Shown here piece by piece: positions 18,701 through 27,263 of a DNA stretch of 64,000 nt. Within the stretch, counting starts at the first letter, position 1; each line of letters begins with the position of its first letter. This stretch comes from Aquirufa lenticrescens (GTDB taxonomy: Bacteria > Bacteroidota > Bacteroidia > Cytophagales > Spirosomataceae). The position numbers were made by a program, and so were the translations under genes. The notes under the pieces were generated by a model. That model was not told the DNA's origin. It searched no databases and saw only the letters and a list, made by a program, of their open reading frames with translations. Location: the NCBI RefSeq assembly GCF_019916085.1, contig NZ_CP049834.1:403501-467500 (forward strand), in the 5' to 3' direction.

Positions 18701-19285
18701 TATGGTAAGATTACACAGGATGATTTTCTGACAGAGAAGGAAAAGGTAAAAGCGTCTAAATTATCTTTAACCGAAAATGCCTCGATGTATATCGAGAATT
18801 TAGGTGGAGGGCATTTTAAAGCGCAAGCTTTGCCAGATATGGCGCAGCTTTCTTCATTGAATGGGATGCAGATATTGGACGTGAATGCGGATGGTTATCT
18901 AGATATCCTATTCGTGGGGAATAACTTTGCGAATGAAGTAGCGATGGGTCGTTATGATGCATCCAATGGTGGTGTATTATTAGGCAATGGCAAAGGCTTT
19001 ACTTATGCACAGAATTCTGGGATGATGGTGCCTGCAGATGCAAAATCCCTAGTGGGTATTCAAGTTGGCTCAGAATTAGCCTTTATCGCTATGCAGAACA
19101 GAGGACCGATGAAAGTGTTTAAGCCTACGGGTTCATTTGTAAAAGCTGCAGTAAAGCCTGGTGCGTCGTTTAAATATACTTTGAACGGTCACAAACAAAA
19201 GATGGATTGGAACTATGGCTCTTCTTATTTGAGCCAAAGCGCTAGCGCACAAAGCTTTATTCCTAAGGGAGCAAAACTCAATTAG
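15800..19285 (+). CDS. Giant FG-GAP/VCBS-repeat lipoprotein with ASPIC/UnbV domain (CRTAC1-like), locus A
   Basis: The 1161-residue product begins with a lipoprotein signal (lipobox VFSC, Cys near residue 19). About 14 Ca-loop motifs of the form D-x-D/N-x-D/N-G-x-x-D (for example DFNNDGLLD, DYDRDGDLD, DVNGDGLED) are spread over two FG-GAP/VCBS beta-propeller-like halves. Between them, at about residues 520-595, is an ASPIC/UnbV module ('GIGTRIEGV', 'VAHIGLGAKQKIKELRVIWPND'). CRTAC1-like proteins are thought to be extracellular Ca-stabilised propellers; their role in bacteria is not known. The gene follows a SusCD pair and ends four bases inside the convergent cytochrome c/FG-GAP gene, so I infer a surface protein acting with the SusCD system. 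Confidence 0.88.
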   Translation: MKPIYVYLVLASTLLVFSCKNATTFELLSGDDTGIHFSNKIVENDSLSILKYEYLYNGSGVGMGDFNNDGLLDVIFSGSQANATLYLNKGEMKFEELSKSAGLDTKDRWCSGVSLVDINGDGLLDVYVSATMKNAERDRQNMLFVNQGIKDGKPSFKEMATEYGINDNGHSEHAAFFDYDRDGDLDLYVLTDVIDQVPSLYRPKVTDGSYPNTDRLYRNDWSKEKNHPVFTNVSKEAGITIEGYGLGINICDINQDNWPDIYVTNDYVSDDILYINNHDGTFTDQAKAYFKHTSLSAMGNDVADINNDGRPDIVALDMLPKDNERKKQLAPPNSYQSYQNSDLHGYTYQYMRNSLQLNAGKKADGSPAPFQEISLLAGVAETEWSWCPSLADFDNDGFRDLMITNGFPRDVTDRDFMLYRANSARLASDAILLAQMPVIKVNNYAFKNKGGMHFDDVSAAWGIQRPSFSNGASYGDLDNDGDLDYVVNNINDEAFVYKNNTVETNADKGHYLRVKFEGKGQNTQGIGTRIEGVYADGTYFYYENSPYRGYLSSVEAVAHIGLGAKQKIKELRVIWPNDSMQVITKPGLDQILKVKLADAKQPYVSLYQQQAPLMQDVTNQMQLTDVHKEYDFIDFNYQSLIPFKMSQLGPGASVGDVNGDGLEDFFVGGAKFYSGIFYLQQANGKFVQKFLEGTAEKKEKLGEDLGSLLIDMDKDGDLDLYIARGGTESQIGASNFQDVVYANDGKGNFSLVTSALPSFTESNAAVRAVDFDKDGDLDLFVSGRNVPFSYPQGTPSRLLRNDSKAGTIKYTDATAKWAPDLLKPALACDAIWTDLNNDGWSDLVVAGEFMPIHVYQNEKGRLVKVEKTGLEEMTGLWGSVAAADFDQDGDMDLVAGNMGKNTLLRANAKQPVDVLHGDVDGNGVYDVFPFVYFQSASGVPVSAPLFGKDDVHKQLNSTRQRWVYYKDYGKITQDDFLTEKEKVKASKLSLTENASMYIENLGGGHFKAQALPDMAQLSSLNGMQILDVNADGYLDILFVGNNFANEVAMGRYDASNGGVLLGNGKGFTYAQNSGMMVPADAKSLVGIQVGSELAFIAMQNRGPMKVFKPTGSFVKAAVKPGASFKYTLNGHKQKMDWNYGSSYLSQSASAQSFIPKGAKLN

Positions 19286-20751
19286 TGGATTGAATTACGT
19301 AAGAGTCTAACTTGAAGGCCAGGTGTTAGTTTAACGCCTGGCTTTGGTTTTCCAAATTGAAAATTGCCTAGCAGTAGGTCTATATCTCCATCTTTGTCAA
19401 AGTCCCCAGCATCCATTGACATATAGCGAGCATCATCTGGAAGGTTTAAGTTACTGACTTGAAATTGTAATTTGCCTTGGTTTTGGAAGTATAAAAAAGA
19501 TTCGTTTTTGCCTTTGTCGTTTTCAGAAAAGAAGGCAATCATCGCTAAATCGACATCCCCATCCCCATCAAAATCGCGTGCAAGTGTTTTAGTAGCACCA
19601 TAGGCTGGGTAGAAATACCCTTCTTTGAAATTGTTCTTCTGGTCATTCAAAAAGAGGTGAACGCCGTGGTAGGCCTTCTTTATGATGGAGTTATCCGCAT
19701 TATCGCCATTGGAAATAATGATATCATCGAATCCATCCTTGTTTAGGTCTGCGACTTCCATATAACTACTTCCCCAAACAGCGTCAAATTGAAGCAAAGG
19801 CTTCTCCACAAATAGGCCGTTTCCTTTATTAATAAAGAGCGATACGCCTTCATTCGCTTCTGCCATCAACACTAAAATATCAGGCTTCCCATCCTTCGAA
19901 TAATCCTTTATAATGACGTTTCTGGATCCAGGTTGTGACTTTAATACGTGTCTCTCTTTGCTTTTTCCATCAACCCAAACTAATTGACCTGCTTGGAATC
20001 CATATTCGCAGATCAAATAATCCATTGCTCCATCGCCATTAAAATCAGCTACTTGCATATCAACGGGACGCTTCAGGCCATCCACTAATTTGACTAGTTT
20101 ATTTTTAGGCAGAACTTCATACAAGGCTCCGATTTTTTCATCGTTCGGCAGTATTTTTCCTACACTTAATAGATAATGGTTATTTTGTAGAAAGGCCGTA
20201 TGAACAGTAGGACTTGGTGTTCTAAGGGTAGCATTAACGTGAAGTTTACTATCTAAAATAAGGGTTTCGTTTGTATTCAGCCCTAACCAAGCTTCCGCTT
20301 TATTGGGGTGTATTTTAACGGAGGTGATTCTGCCTGACTGATAGGCAGGAGAAATGAAATCTTCTTGTTTAAAATACAGCGGAGTCGTTAAAATAGGACT
20401 TTTTGTTTTTTGAGGAAGCGCATTTTCGGGCGCATTGCTTACATAATAATCGACGATTGCCTGCCAATCTTCCACACTCATGGCCGGCGTTTCTGGATAG
20501 ATTTTCATCGCTACGGCTGTTTGGAATTGTTCCTCTGGAATTTTAGCGGCTAGTTCAAATTTATTGCGCATACCTAAGCGATAGGACATATCTATCAGAA
20601 CCTGGTCGTTCCAGGTTTTTTTGTCCAAAAGGCTCGGGTCTGGAAACTTGTGGCAAGAACTACAATTTTCTTTAGCTAACTCTTCTCCTGTTTTTTTAGA
20701 ACTACAAGCAAAAGTCAATAAAGCAATAAAAATAATAGCTACAATTCTCAT
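19282..20751 (-). CDS. Cytochrome c / FG-GAP-repeat lipoprotein (locus A)
   Basis: The 489-residue product has a lipobox (LTFAC, Cys16) followed at once by a monoheme cytochrome c module: CSSCH at C30, C33, H34, and a probable axial Met in 'PAMSVEDWQAIVDYYV' near residue 90-105. The rest is a propeller with about five Ca-loop motifs (DFNGDGAMD, DLNKDGFDD, DFDGDGDVD). It therefore joins an electron carrier to an FG-GAP propeller. A close architectural match is encoded at 53607-55082 in locus B. The ATG overlaps the stop of the PBP1A gene by four bases (ATGA), so it is the third gene of the porW-PBP operon, while its 3' end overlaps that of the giant FG-GAP gene. The electron acceptor is not known. 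Confidence 0.85.
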   Translation of the reverse strand: MRIVAIIFIALLTFACSSKKTGEELAKENCSSCHKFPDPSLLDKKTWNDQVLIDMSYRLGMRNKFELAAKIPEEQFQTAVAMKIYPETPAMSVEDWQAIVDYYVSNAPENALPQKTKSPILTTPLYFKQEDFISPAYQSGRITSVKIHPNKAEAWLGLNTNETLILDSKLHVNATLRTPSPTVHTAFLQNNHYLLSVGKILPNDEKIGALYEVLPKNKLVKLVDGLKRPVDMQVADFNGDGAMDYLICEYGFQAGQLVWVDGKSKERHVLKSQPGSRNVIIKDYSKDGKPDILVLMAEANEGVSLFINKGNGLFVEKPLLQFDAVWGSSYMEVADLNKDGFDDIIISNGDNADNSIIKKAYHGVHLFLNDQKNNFKEGYFYPAYGATKTLARDFDGDGDVDLAMIAFFSENDKGKNESFLYFQNQGKLQFQVSNLNLPDDARYMSMDAGDFDKDGDIDLLLGNFQFGKPKPGVKLTPGLQVRLLRNSIH

Positions 20752-23069
20752 TCTGGTAAGGCGGTTGCGGTTGAACTAGTCAGGGTGGAATCTCCTCCGA
20801 TTCCTCCCACACAACTAAAGTCAAAGGCGATATTTTCAGGTTTGATAAAAGGCATTTTTTGGTAGCCATCTAAAGCGAGAGATCGGTCGCTGTAGACTTT
20901 TTCCATAAACTTAGTGAAGGCTGGCATCGCCATTTTAGCACCCTGTCCTAGTTGAATATTTCTAAAGTGAATGCTTCGGTCATCGCCACCTACCCAAACT
21001 CCGGTGACTAATTTTTGGGTGACACCCATAAACCAACCGTCAGAGAAGTTCGAAGTAGTACCCGTTTTAGCACCGATTTCATTTCCAGCTGCGATGAAGC
21101 TGCGGTTCAGGCCTTCTGCTGTTCCACCTGGTTCGCGTACCGCGCCTTGTAACATGAAGGTCATCAGATAGGCCGTTTCAGGCTTCATAACAGCTTTAGC
21201 GGTAGGGGAGAACTCACGAAGCACGACTCCGTTTTTATCCGTAATCTTTAAGATGATAATGGGATCGATTTTTTCCCCTCCATTTGCGAAGGTGCTGTAA
21301 GCAGACACTTGTTCGAATACGGAGACTTCGGATGTGCCTAAACAAAGGGATGGGCCTTCGTAAAGGGAGCTGGTTATACCTGCTTTGTGGGCGAAGTCCG
21401 CGATTTTGCTAGCCCCAAGCGACTTCATTAGTTTGGCTGAAATCGTGTTGATTGAGCGACCCATCGCGCGGCGAAGGGTTAAACTTTCGTAACTGTATTT
21501 GCCGTCGGAGTTTTGGGGAGTCCACGTGTCGTTTGTTAATCCATCCTCTGTCCCAAAAGTCACCGGCTCATCTACGTATTTATCGCACGGTGTCGCGATC
21601 TCGTTTTCAATGGCCGCCCCATAAACGAATGGTTTGAAGGTAGAGCCTGGCTGGCGCTTACTTTGGGCGATATGATCATACTTGAAATACTTGTAATTGA
21701 TGCCACCTATCCAAGCCTTCACGTGGCCATTCGTCGGGTCCATCGACATCATACCCACGTTTAGTATGCGTTTGTAATAACGCATCGAGTCCAAAGGGCT
21801 CAAAGTCGTGTCGATATCCCCGTGGTAAGAGAAAACGGTCATTTTGATGGGACGATTCAATTCCTCCCAAACCCGCATCTCATCATTGTTGTAGGCCTCC
21901 ATTAAATCGCGGTAGCGTTGCGTGCGTTTCATCGCCGTTGAAATGAAGCCTTTAATCTCTTGCATCTTTTCATTTACCCACGGATTTCTGCCCGCCCAAT
22001 GCTGGTTGAACGCAATTTGCTGGGCCTTCATATGCTCTTGAACTGCATCCTGCGCGTATTTCTGCATACGCGAATCGATGGTCGTATGAATGCGCAAGCC
22101 GCTGGTATATAAATTGAGTTGTTGGTCTTCTGGGCGGTCTTTGTTGATCTCTTGAATGATTCCCAAAATTTCTTTTCGGATTGACTCCCGTAAATACGGC
22201 GCAGCACCCGTGTTTTGATTCTCTACTTTGTATTTCAAATTCAATGGATCAGCCTGCATCTTTTCCGCATCCTCTTCTGTCAAGTATTCGTATTTCGCTA
22301 ATTGACCTAGAACCGTATTTCGACGTGCTAACGTGCGTTCTGGACGAATGCGCGGGTCATACAAGGATGGATTTTGCAATAAACCGATCAATGTTGCCGC
22401 TTCTGGGTAGGTGACGGTTTGTACGTTTTTCTGGAAATAGGTGCGGCAAGCAACTTGAATGCCATAAGCATTATTACCAAAGCTGACTTCGTTTAAATAC
22501 ATCGCCAAAATCTCTTGCTTCGTATAGCGACGTTCTAATTTGATGGCTAGAATCCATTCTTTGATTTTGGCAATCGCTGTCTTCAACCCTCCTACTTTCA
22601 TCAGCAAGCCCATATAAATGGGATCGTCTTCCCCGTATTCTAAGGAGCGCGTGTGAAAGAGGTTCTTCGCTAATTGCTGGGAAATCGTACTACCTCCGCC
22701 GGATGTTCCAAAAGAAAACAATACGCGCGCCATAGAGCGCACATCAATGCCGGAGTGGCTAATGAAACGCGCATCTTCCGTCGCCATCAAGGTGTTCACT
22801 AAGATGGGTGAGAGTTCCTCGAATTCCACCGGATTACGATTTTCTCTAAAGTATTTGCCGATTTCCTCCCCATCTTCTGAAATTAAAAGAGAGGCTTCTT
22901 GGCTCTTCGGGTTTTCTAATTCCTGTAAGCTGGGCATTCCCCCAAAAAGCCACAGAAAATTATAGTTCACCGCCGTAATAAACAGGATGGCAAATAGGAG
23001 TGTGCCTCCAAAGATCTTGTAGGCTAAGGTAATTTTATTCAATTTAGATTCCTTTATAGGTTCTATCAT
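20748..23069 (-). CDS. Class A penicillin-binding protein (PBP1A-type transglycosylase/transpeptidase)
   Basis: The 773-residue product has one N-terminal membrane helix (about 16-37), a GT51 glycosyltransferase domain with the catalytic Glu at 98 in 'LMATEDARF' and the motif 'GGGSTISQQLAKNLF', and a penicillin-binding transpeptidase domain with SxxK at S476-K479 ('PGSTFKPF'), SxN in 'GRSINTISA', and KTG at 668-670 ('GAKTGTTSNFSDGWF'). It polymerises and cross-links peptidoglycan in the periplasm. It is translationally coupled to porW upstream (ATGA overlap) and to the cytochrome c/FG-GAP gene downstream. Confidence 0.95.
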   Translation of the reverse strand: MIEPIKESKLNKITLAYKIFGGTLLFAILFITAVNYNFLWLFGGMPSLQELENPKSQEASLLISEDGEEIGKYFRENRNPVEFEELSPILVNTLMATEDARFISHSGIDVRSMARVLFSFGTSGGGSTISQQLAKNLFHTRSLEYGEDDPIYMGLLMKVGGLKTAIAKIKEWILAIKLERRYTKQEILAMYLNEVSFGNNAYGIQVACRTYFQKNVQTVTYPEAATLIGLLQNPSLYDPRIRPERTLARRNTVLGQLAKYEYLTEEDAEKMQADPLNLKYKVENQNTGAAPYLRESIRKEILGIIQEINKDRPEDQQLNLYTSGLRIHTTIDSRMQKYAQDAVQEHMKAQQIAFNQHWAGRNPWVNEKMQEIKGFISTAMKRTQRYRDLMEAYNNDEMRVWEELNRPIKMTVFSYHGDIDTTLSPLDSMRYYKRILNVGMMSMDPTNGHVKAWIGGINYKYFKYDHIAQSKRQPGSTFKPFVYGAAIENEIATPCDKYVDEPVTFGTEDGLTNDTWTPQNSDGKYSYESLTLRRAMGRSINTISAKLMKSLGASKIADFAHKAGITSSLYEGPSLCLGTSEVSVFEQVSAYSTFANGGEKIDPIIILKITDKNGVVLREFSPTAKAVMKPETAYLMTFMLQGAVREPGGTAEGLNRSFIAAGNEIGAKTGTTSNFSDGWFMGVTQKLVTGVWVGGDDRSIHFRNIQLGQGAKMAMPAFTKFMEKVYSDRSLALDGYQKMPFIKPENIAFDFSCVGGIGGDSTLTSSTATALPE

Positions 23070-25099
23070 TTGTTAATCAGCTTTAGCATTTCAGAAGCCT
23101 CTTTTACTAGCGGACTTGCGGGGAATAATTGGATAAATTCTTCCAACATTCGTTTCGCATCTGCCGTCTCGTGTAAACCTGCTTTTGAAAGCGCCATTAA
23201 AAATACGATTTTATCTTCCAATTTGCTACCCGGGTAGTTTTGTTGGGCAAAAAAGCATGCCTCGTAGCTTTCTGTAAATTGACCAGCTTCAAAACGTTCA
23301 AAGGCTGCCTCATATTTCTTTTGGGCTAAAATTTCTTTGTTTTCAGACAAGGTGCCATTCTCTAATTTGAGAATCATGGTCTTAAAATAGCTACTAGGAT
23401 AGCGTTCAAATAAGTGGGAACGGAAGGTGGTTTTTGCAGCACCCTCGTTGCTTAAATAAAGCACATACAAGGCTTCCGCTTCAAATGCTGTACTCGGATA
23501 TTCTCCCAATAAGCGTTTAAGAGTCGTGTTCGCTAATTCATTTTCACCTAATTCCAAGCGGGCTAATTTTCCTAGTTTGAACAAGGTTTCTTCAATCGTT
23601 TTTGCGGCTTTTAACTTAGCTGCGGGCGTCGAAGGAATGGATTTTAGCCAGTTATCTTCTAGCACTGATTCTGTGCGGACCGTTTTTTCAACAGGTACAT
23701 TGCTCGCAACAGCTTGCGTCATCGTGGCATTTTTGTTTTTTCGATTCCAAAAATCTTCCAACGTTCGATTCCCCCAGCGGTTACTAAATTCGATTGCCCC
23801 CTGAATACGGGCTTGCTCATTGTTGAAATAGAAGTTTTGTTGATCTGCGTTAAAGGGACGTCGGGTAAAAATGGGTGCAGCTGTTTTCTGCACCACGGTT
23901 TTAACGGTGTCCTTTTGTTGTTTTAAAAATAACTCATGCAAGGCTGCCGGACTTAGGTTGGCTAAGCGGAGCAAGGAATCTTGCAGGCTAATTTGTTTCG
24001 CAAAGCCGCTGTAGGTTCCCCAGGACTTTTTGAGTTTTTGGGCCTTTGCATAATCCGGATGATTCGAAGCGAGATAAGTTGCGGCACTATCATAATAGTG
24101 GGCTGCTAGGTCGTAATCCTTCATTTGTTTCGCAAACAAGCCTCCTAATTGAAAGTATAATTCGCCCTTGTTGGGATTGTTTTCTCCACCCTTTTCCCAA
24201 TTCTCCTTGGCTTTTTTGAAGTCTTTCTTCCCGTAATAGTATTGACCAATTTTGACGTAAATAAGGGATTTACTATCCTCATTCTTTGGGTCCTTTAGCA
24301 TGTTGAGCAAAGCCGCTAAATTGCCTTCTTGTTGGTTGATGGCCAGATGTGCCTGTAATTGTAAATCGTAACTTGGTTTATTTTTTAGTACTTCTCGGTA
24401 GTTATCTAATGCCAAAGCGGGTTGATTATTTTCGCTCAATAACTGCGCCATGATGAAAGAGATGCGGGCTTTTTCTTCGCCCTTTTTCAAATAGCGCTGA
24501 GCCTCTTGTAATACGGCAACGGCTTTAATGGGTTCGTTTAACAGCTGAAAAGAATAAGCTTTCAAGAGAAGAAACTGCTTTTTCTCGTTTGTATTCAACG
24601 GATTTTCGCTCAAAAATTCTTCTATTTTTTCAGCGGAACTAAATTCCTGTTGTTGCAAGTAGATCTCGTATAAGGCGATTAGAGCCTCAGGTCTGATGTC
24701 TAATGAATTAACGTATTTATAGGTTTCGATGGCGTTTTTTAGGTCATTTTGGTATAAACGACCTCGCGCAATGAGCAAATAGGCATCGATGATGTAATGG
24801 GAATTTTGGTGCCGATCGATCACTAAAGAAGCTTTGCGAATCAATTCCTTAATGTCCTTTTCATTACCTTGTTTGAAGCTAGAATCGCGTGGGATGACAA
24901 TGGGTAAAACGGAGTTGTAGCTCTCTTTGCGTTCTGCAAAGTATTTTTTCTGTAGTTCTTTGTCTAATCTAGAAGCCTGCCAAATCGCATTGTATTTCGC
25001 ATTCACATTGTGAAAAGCAACGGCCATGGGCTTGTTGCTATACTGTGAACAAGACCAAGTGCTGAGGGCTAGAAAAAGAATGACGAGACTCCGGTGCAT
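23066..25099 (-). CDS. porW: PorW/SprE-like TPR lipoprotein of the type IX secretion system
   Basis: The 677-residue product has a lipobox (LSTWSC, Cys17), then a segment 'FHNVNAKYNAIW' and 'SYNSVLPIVIP' followed by 'KASLVIDRH', which is the conserved N-terminal pattern I know from PorW (Porphyromonas) and SprE (Flavobacterium). The rest is tetratricopeptide helices (about 95-360 and 520-677) separated by a less ordered region. PorW/SprE is an outer-membrane lipoprotein needed for type IX secretion and gliding. The recognition rests on pattern memory, and a generic TPR lipoprotein is the alternative. A class A PBP gene follows with a four-base overlap. A promoter with an exact TAnnTTTG lies 21 nt before the ATG. 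Confidence 0.68.
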   Translation of the reverse strand: MHRSLVILFLALSTWSCSQYSNKPMAVAFHNVNAKYNAIWQASRLDKELQKKYFAERKESYNSVLPIVIPRDSSFKQGNEKDIKELIRKASLVIDRHQNSHYIIDAYLLIARGRLYQNDLKNAIETYKYVNSLDIRPEALIALYEIYLQQQEFSSAEKIEEFLSENPLNTNEKKQFLLLKAYSFQLLNEPIKAVAVLQEAQRYLKKGEEKARISFIMAQLLSENNQPALALDNYREVLKNKPSYDLQLQAHLAINQQEGNLAALLNMLKDPKNEDSKSLIYVKIGQYYYGKKDFKKAKENWEKGGENNPNKGELYFQLGGLFAKQMKDYDLAAHYYDSAATYLASNHPDYAKAQKLKKSWGTYSGFAKQISLQDSLLRLANLSPAALHELFLKQQKDTVKTVVQKTAAPIFTRRPFNADQQNFYFNNEQARIQGAIEFSNRWGNRTLEDFWNRKNKNATMTQAVASNVPVEKTVRTESVLEDNWLKSIPSTPAAKLKAAKTIEETLFKLGKLARLELGENELANTTLKRLLGEYPSTAFEAEALYVLYLSNEGAAKTTFRSHLFERYPSSYFKTMILKLENGTLSENKEILAQKKYEAAFERFEAGQFTESYEACFFAQQNYPGSKLEDKIVFLMALSKAGLHETADAKRMLEEFIQLFPASPLVKEASEMLKLINK

Positions 25100-25120
25100 A
25101 AGGTTCTAAAGAACAATTTT

Positions 25121-25128
25121 CAAATTTA
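25121..25128 (-). promoter_or_regulatory. Putative -7 element for the porW-PBP1A-cytochrome operon
   Basis: The minus strand reads TAAATTTG, an exact TAnnTTTG, ending 21 nt before the ATG at 25099. The -33 position has a T-rich stretch but no clear TTG. Confidence 0.5.
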
Positions 25129-25167
25129 CGATTTATCTTCCCGAAAATTGGATAATTTTAGGTGAAT

Positions 25168-25353
25168 ATGAATTCTTACCAAAAATTCTTGGGCGCCGCT
25201 TTTCAGATGCTTGTTACCATCGTGGCGGGCGTTTTTGCGGGGCGCTATTTAGACGCTTATTTTTTTACAGACAAGCCCTGGTTTACGATTATTTTCTCGC
25301 TAGGATCGATTGCCTTTGCGCTTTTGGCACTCATCAAAAGTCTTCCCAAATAG
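25168..25353 (+). CDS. AtpZ/AtpI-like small membrane protein
   Basis: The 61-residue product (ATG 25168; a GTG at 25162 is possible) has two membrane helices separated by a short polar loop: 'FQMLVTIVAGVFAGRYLDAY' and 'WFTIIFSLGSIAFALLALI'. The G-x-x-x-G-R-x-L-D pattern in the first helix and the 'KPWFTI' turn fit the AtpZ/putative F0F1 ATPase subunit family (PF09527). Such genes usually lie at the head of the atp operon, but here the atp genes begin nearly 9 kb away on the other strand, and this gene precedes the PBP2 and RodA genes. It is divergent from porW. Confidence 0.75.
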   Translation: MNSYQKFLGAAFQMLVTIVAGVFAGRYLDAYFFTDKPWFTIIFSLGSIAFALLALIKSLPK

Positions 25354-25379
25354 CGTTCGCAGAAGCGCAGGAAATTCGT

Positions 25380-25387
25380 TATTTTTG
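25380..25387 (+). promoter_or_regulatory. Putative -7 element for mrdA-rodA
   Basis: TATTTTTG is an exact TAnnTTTG and ends 19 nt before the TTG start codon at 25407, the same distance as at other genes in this window. This supports the TTG start. Confidence 0.5.
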
Positions 25388-25406
25388 TCATTAAAATCTA
25401 ATTCAT

Positions 25407-27263
25407 TTGTTTAGTCAGCGGCGAAATCTCATCTTCTTGTTCTTCGGCATCGTGGGGCTCCTGTTCATAGGGAAATTATTTTTCCTACAGGTGATCGATG
25501 ATACCTATGAAAAAGCAGCCGACAATAACGCGATTCGCAAGATTATTCAGATTCCTTTTCGTGGTGAAGTGTATGACCGTTACGGAAAATTAATTGTCTA
25601 TAACACGCCGGTCTACGATTTGTATATGATTCCCCGCAAAGCGGTGGTGAAGGATACGAATCATTTTTGCCGCGTTTTCAGGGTGACAAAAGAGTATTTT
25701 ATCAAGACGACTCAGCACGCTCGTGCCTATTCTCGGGTGAAACCAAGTTTATTTTTGAAGCATTTATCTAAAGAGGATTTTGCCAGTGTACAAGATGCGA
25801 TGGTGGATTTTCCTGGCTTCTTTTTTGAAACGAATGCCTTTCGTACCTATCAATCCCGCTCTTTTTCAAATGCCTTAGGTTATGTGGCTGAAATTAGTCC
25901 AAATGCTTTAGAAGACCAGAAGGATGATTATTACCGCCAAGGCGACTATGTGGGTATCTCCGGCATTGAATCATTCTATGAAGAAACTTTACGCGGTCAA
26001 CGTGGGGTGAAGTACCGCATGGTGAACAGTAATGGGGTGGAAAAAGGGGATTATAAGAATGGTTCATTGAACATTAATCCCGTTTCGGGCAATAATCTTT
26101 ATACTTCTATCGATCTCGCGATTCAAGAATATGCGGATAGTTTGATGCACCACAAGGTGGGCAGTTTAGTGGCGATTGAGCCTTCGACGGGGGAAATTTT
26201 GGCGATGGTTTCTGCGCCTTCGTATGATGCGAGTCAATTGACGGGGAATAATTTTTCCAAATATTATCAGCAACTAGCTTTAGATCCCATGAAGCCTTTG
26301 TTGAACCGTCCGCCATCGGCTTATTACCGTCCGGGTTCTACCTTTAAACTAGTACAAGCTCTGGTAGGACAGCAATTAGGATTTATTGGTCCAGGGACAG
26401 TGTTTTCACATGCCGGGGCTCCAGTGAAATGCCACGGCCACGGACCAGTGGATTTGCGCGGAGCTATTCGCGTTTCCTGTAATCCGTATTTCTATCACGC
26501 ATTCCGTAAGATGATTTACGATAATACGAGCGGAGACACTTACGAACGCTCTGCGAAAGGTTTGCAGCGTTGGGCGGACTTAGTGGCTAATTTCGGTTTT
26601 GGACGTAAACTAGGGGTCGATTTAGGAAATGAAAAGAAGGGTATTTTGCCCAATGTAGAATATTATAACTCCGTCTACAAAGGCGAAAAAATGTGGAAGT
26701 TCTCGAACATCTACTCAATCAGTATAGGGGAGGGCGAAATCGTGGTGAGTCCTCTGAAAATGGCCAATTTAGCCGCGATCATTGCGAATCGGGGTTGGTA
26801 CATTCCACCTCACGTGGTGAAAGGAGTGGGTCTTCAGAAATCAATTGACCCTTTCTACAAGACGCCGGTGAAGGTAGGGGTAGAGTCTAAATATTTCAAT
26901 GTCGTCATCGACGGAATGGAAGATGCGGTGACGCACGGAACGGTAGAAGCGGATGGCCGTATTCCTGATATTAAGATGGTGGGTAAGACGGGTACGTCCC
27001 AAAACCAAAAAGGCAAAGATCACTCCATCTTCATCGCCTTTGCCCCACGGGATAATCCGAAGATTGCGATTGCGGTATTTGTGGAGAACGCCGGTTTTGG
27101 AGGATCTGCCGCTGCACCGATTGCCTCTTTAGTGGTAGAAAAATACTTGAAACGAAAGGTCGACCGCAAGGCGGTAGAAACCAAGTTTATGAATATGAAT
27201 TACCTGCCTAATGCCTACAGTGTGGTGCGCAAAAAGGCAGCCCCAGATTCCACGAAAAAATGA
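25407..27263 (+). CDS. mrdA: Penicillin-binding protein 2 (elongasome transpeptidase)
   Basis: The 618-residue product starts with TTG; the residues that follow (FSQRRNLIFLFFGIVGLLFI) are the usual short cytoplasmic tail and single membrane helix of PBP2, and no ATG precedes the helix. A dimerisation domain follows ('IPFRGEVYDRYGKLIVYN'), then the transpeptidase with SxxK at S311-K314 ('RPGSTFKLVQ'), SxN in 'RVSCNPYFYH', and KTG at 527-529. It cross-links peptidoglycan during side-wall growth together with RodA, whose gene overlaps by four bases. mreBCD, often upstream, is not in the window. Confidence 0.95.
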   Translation: MFSQRRNLIFLFFGIVGLLFIGKLFFLQVIDDTYEKAADNNAIRKIIQIPFRGEVYDRYGKLIVYNTPVYDLYMIPRKAVVKDTNHFCRVFRVTKEYFIKTTQHARAYSRVKPSLFLKHLSKEDFASVQDAMVDFPGFFFETNAFRTYQSRSFSNALGYVAEISPNALEDQKDDYYRQGDYVGISGIESFYEETLRGQRGVKYRMVNSNGVEKGDYKNGSLNINPVSGNNLYTSIDLAIQEYADSLMHHKVGSLVAIEPSTGEILAMVSAPSYDASQLTGNNFSKYYQQLALDPMKPLLNRPPSAYYRPGSTFKLVQALVGQQLGFIGPGTVFSHAGAPVKCHGHGPVDLRGAIRVSCNPYFYHAFRKMIYDNTSGDTYERSAKGLQRWADLVANFGFGRKLGVDLGNEKKGILPNVEYYNSVYKGEKMWKFSNIYSISIGEGEIVVSPLKMANLAAIIANRGWYIPPHVVKGVGLQKSIDPFYKTPVKVGVESKYFNVVIDGMEDAVTHGTVEADGRIPDIKMVGKTGTSQNQKGKDHSIFIAFAPRDNPKIAIAVFVENAGFGGSAAAPIASLVVEKYLKRKVDRKAVETKFMNMNYLPNAYSVVRKKAAPDSTKK

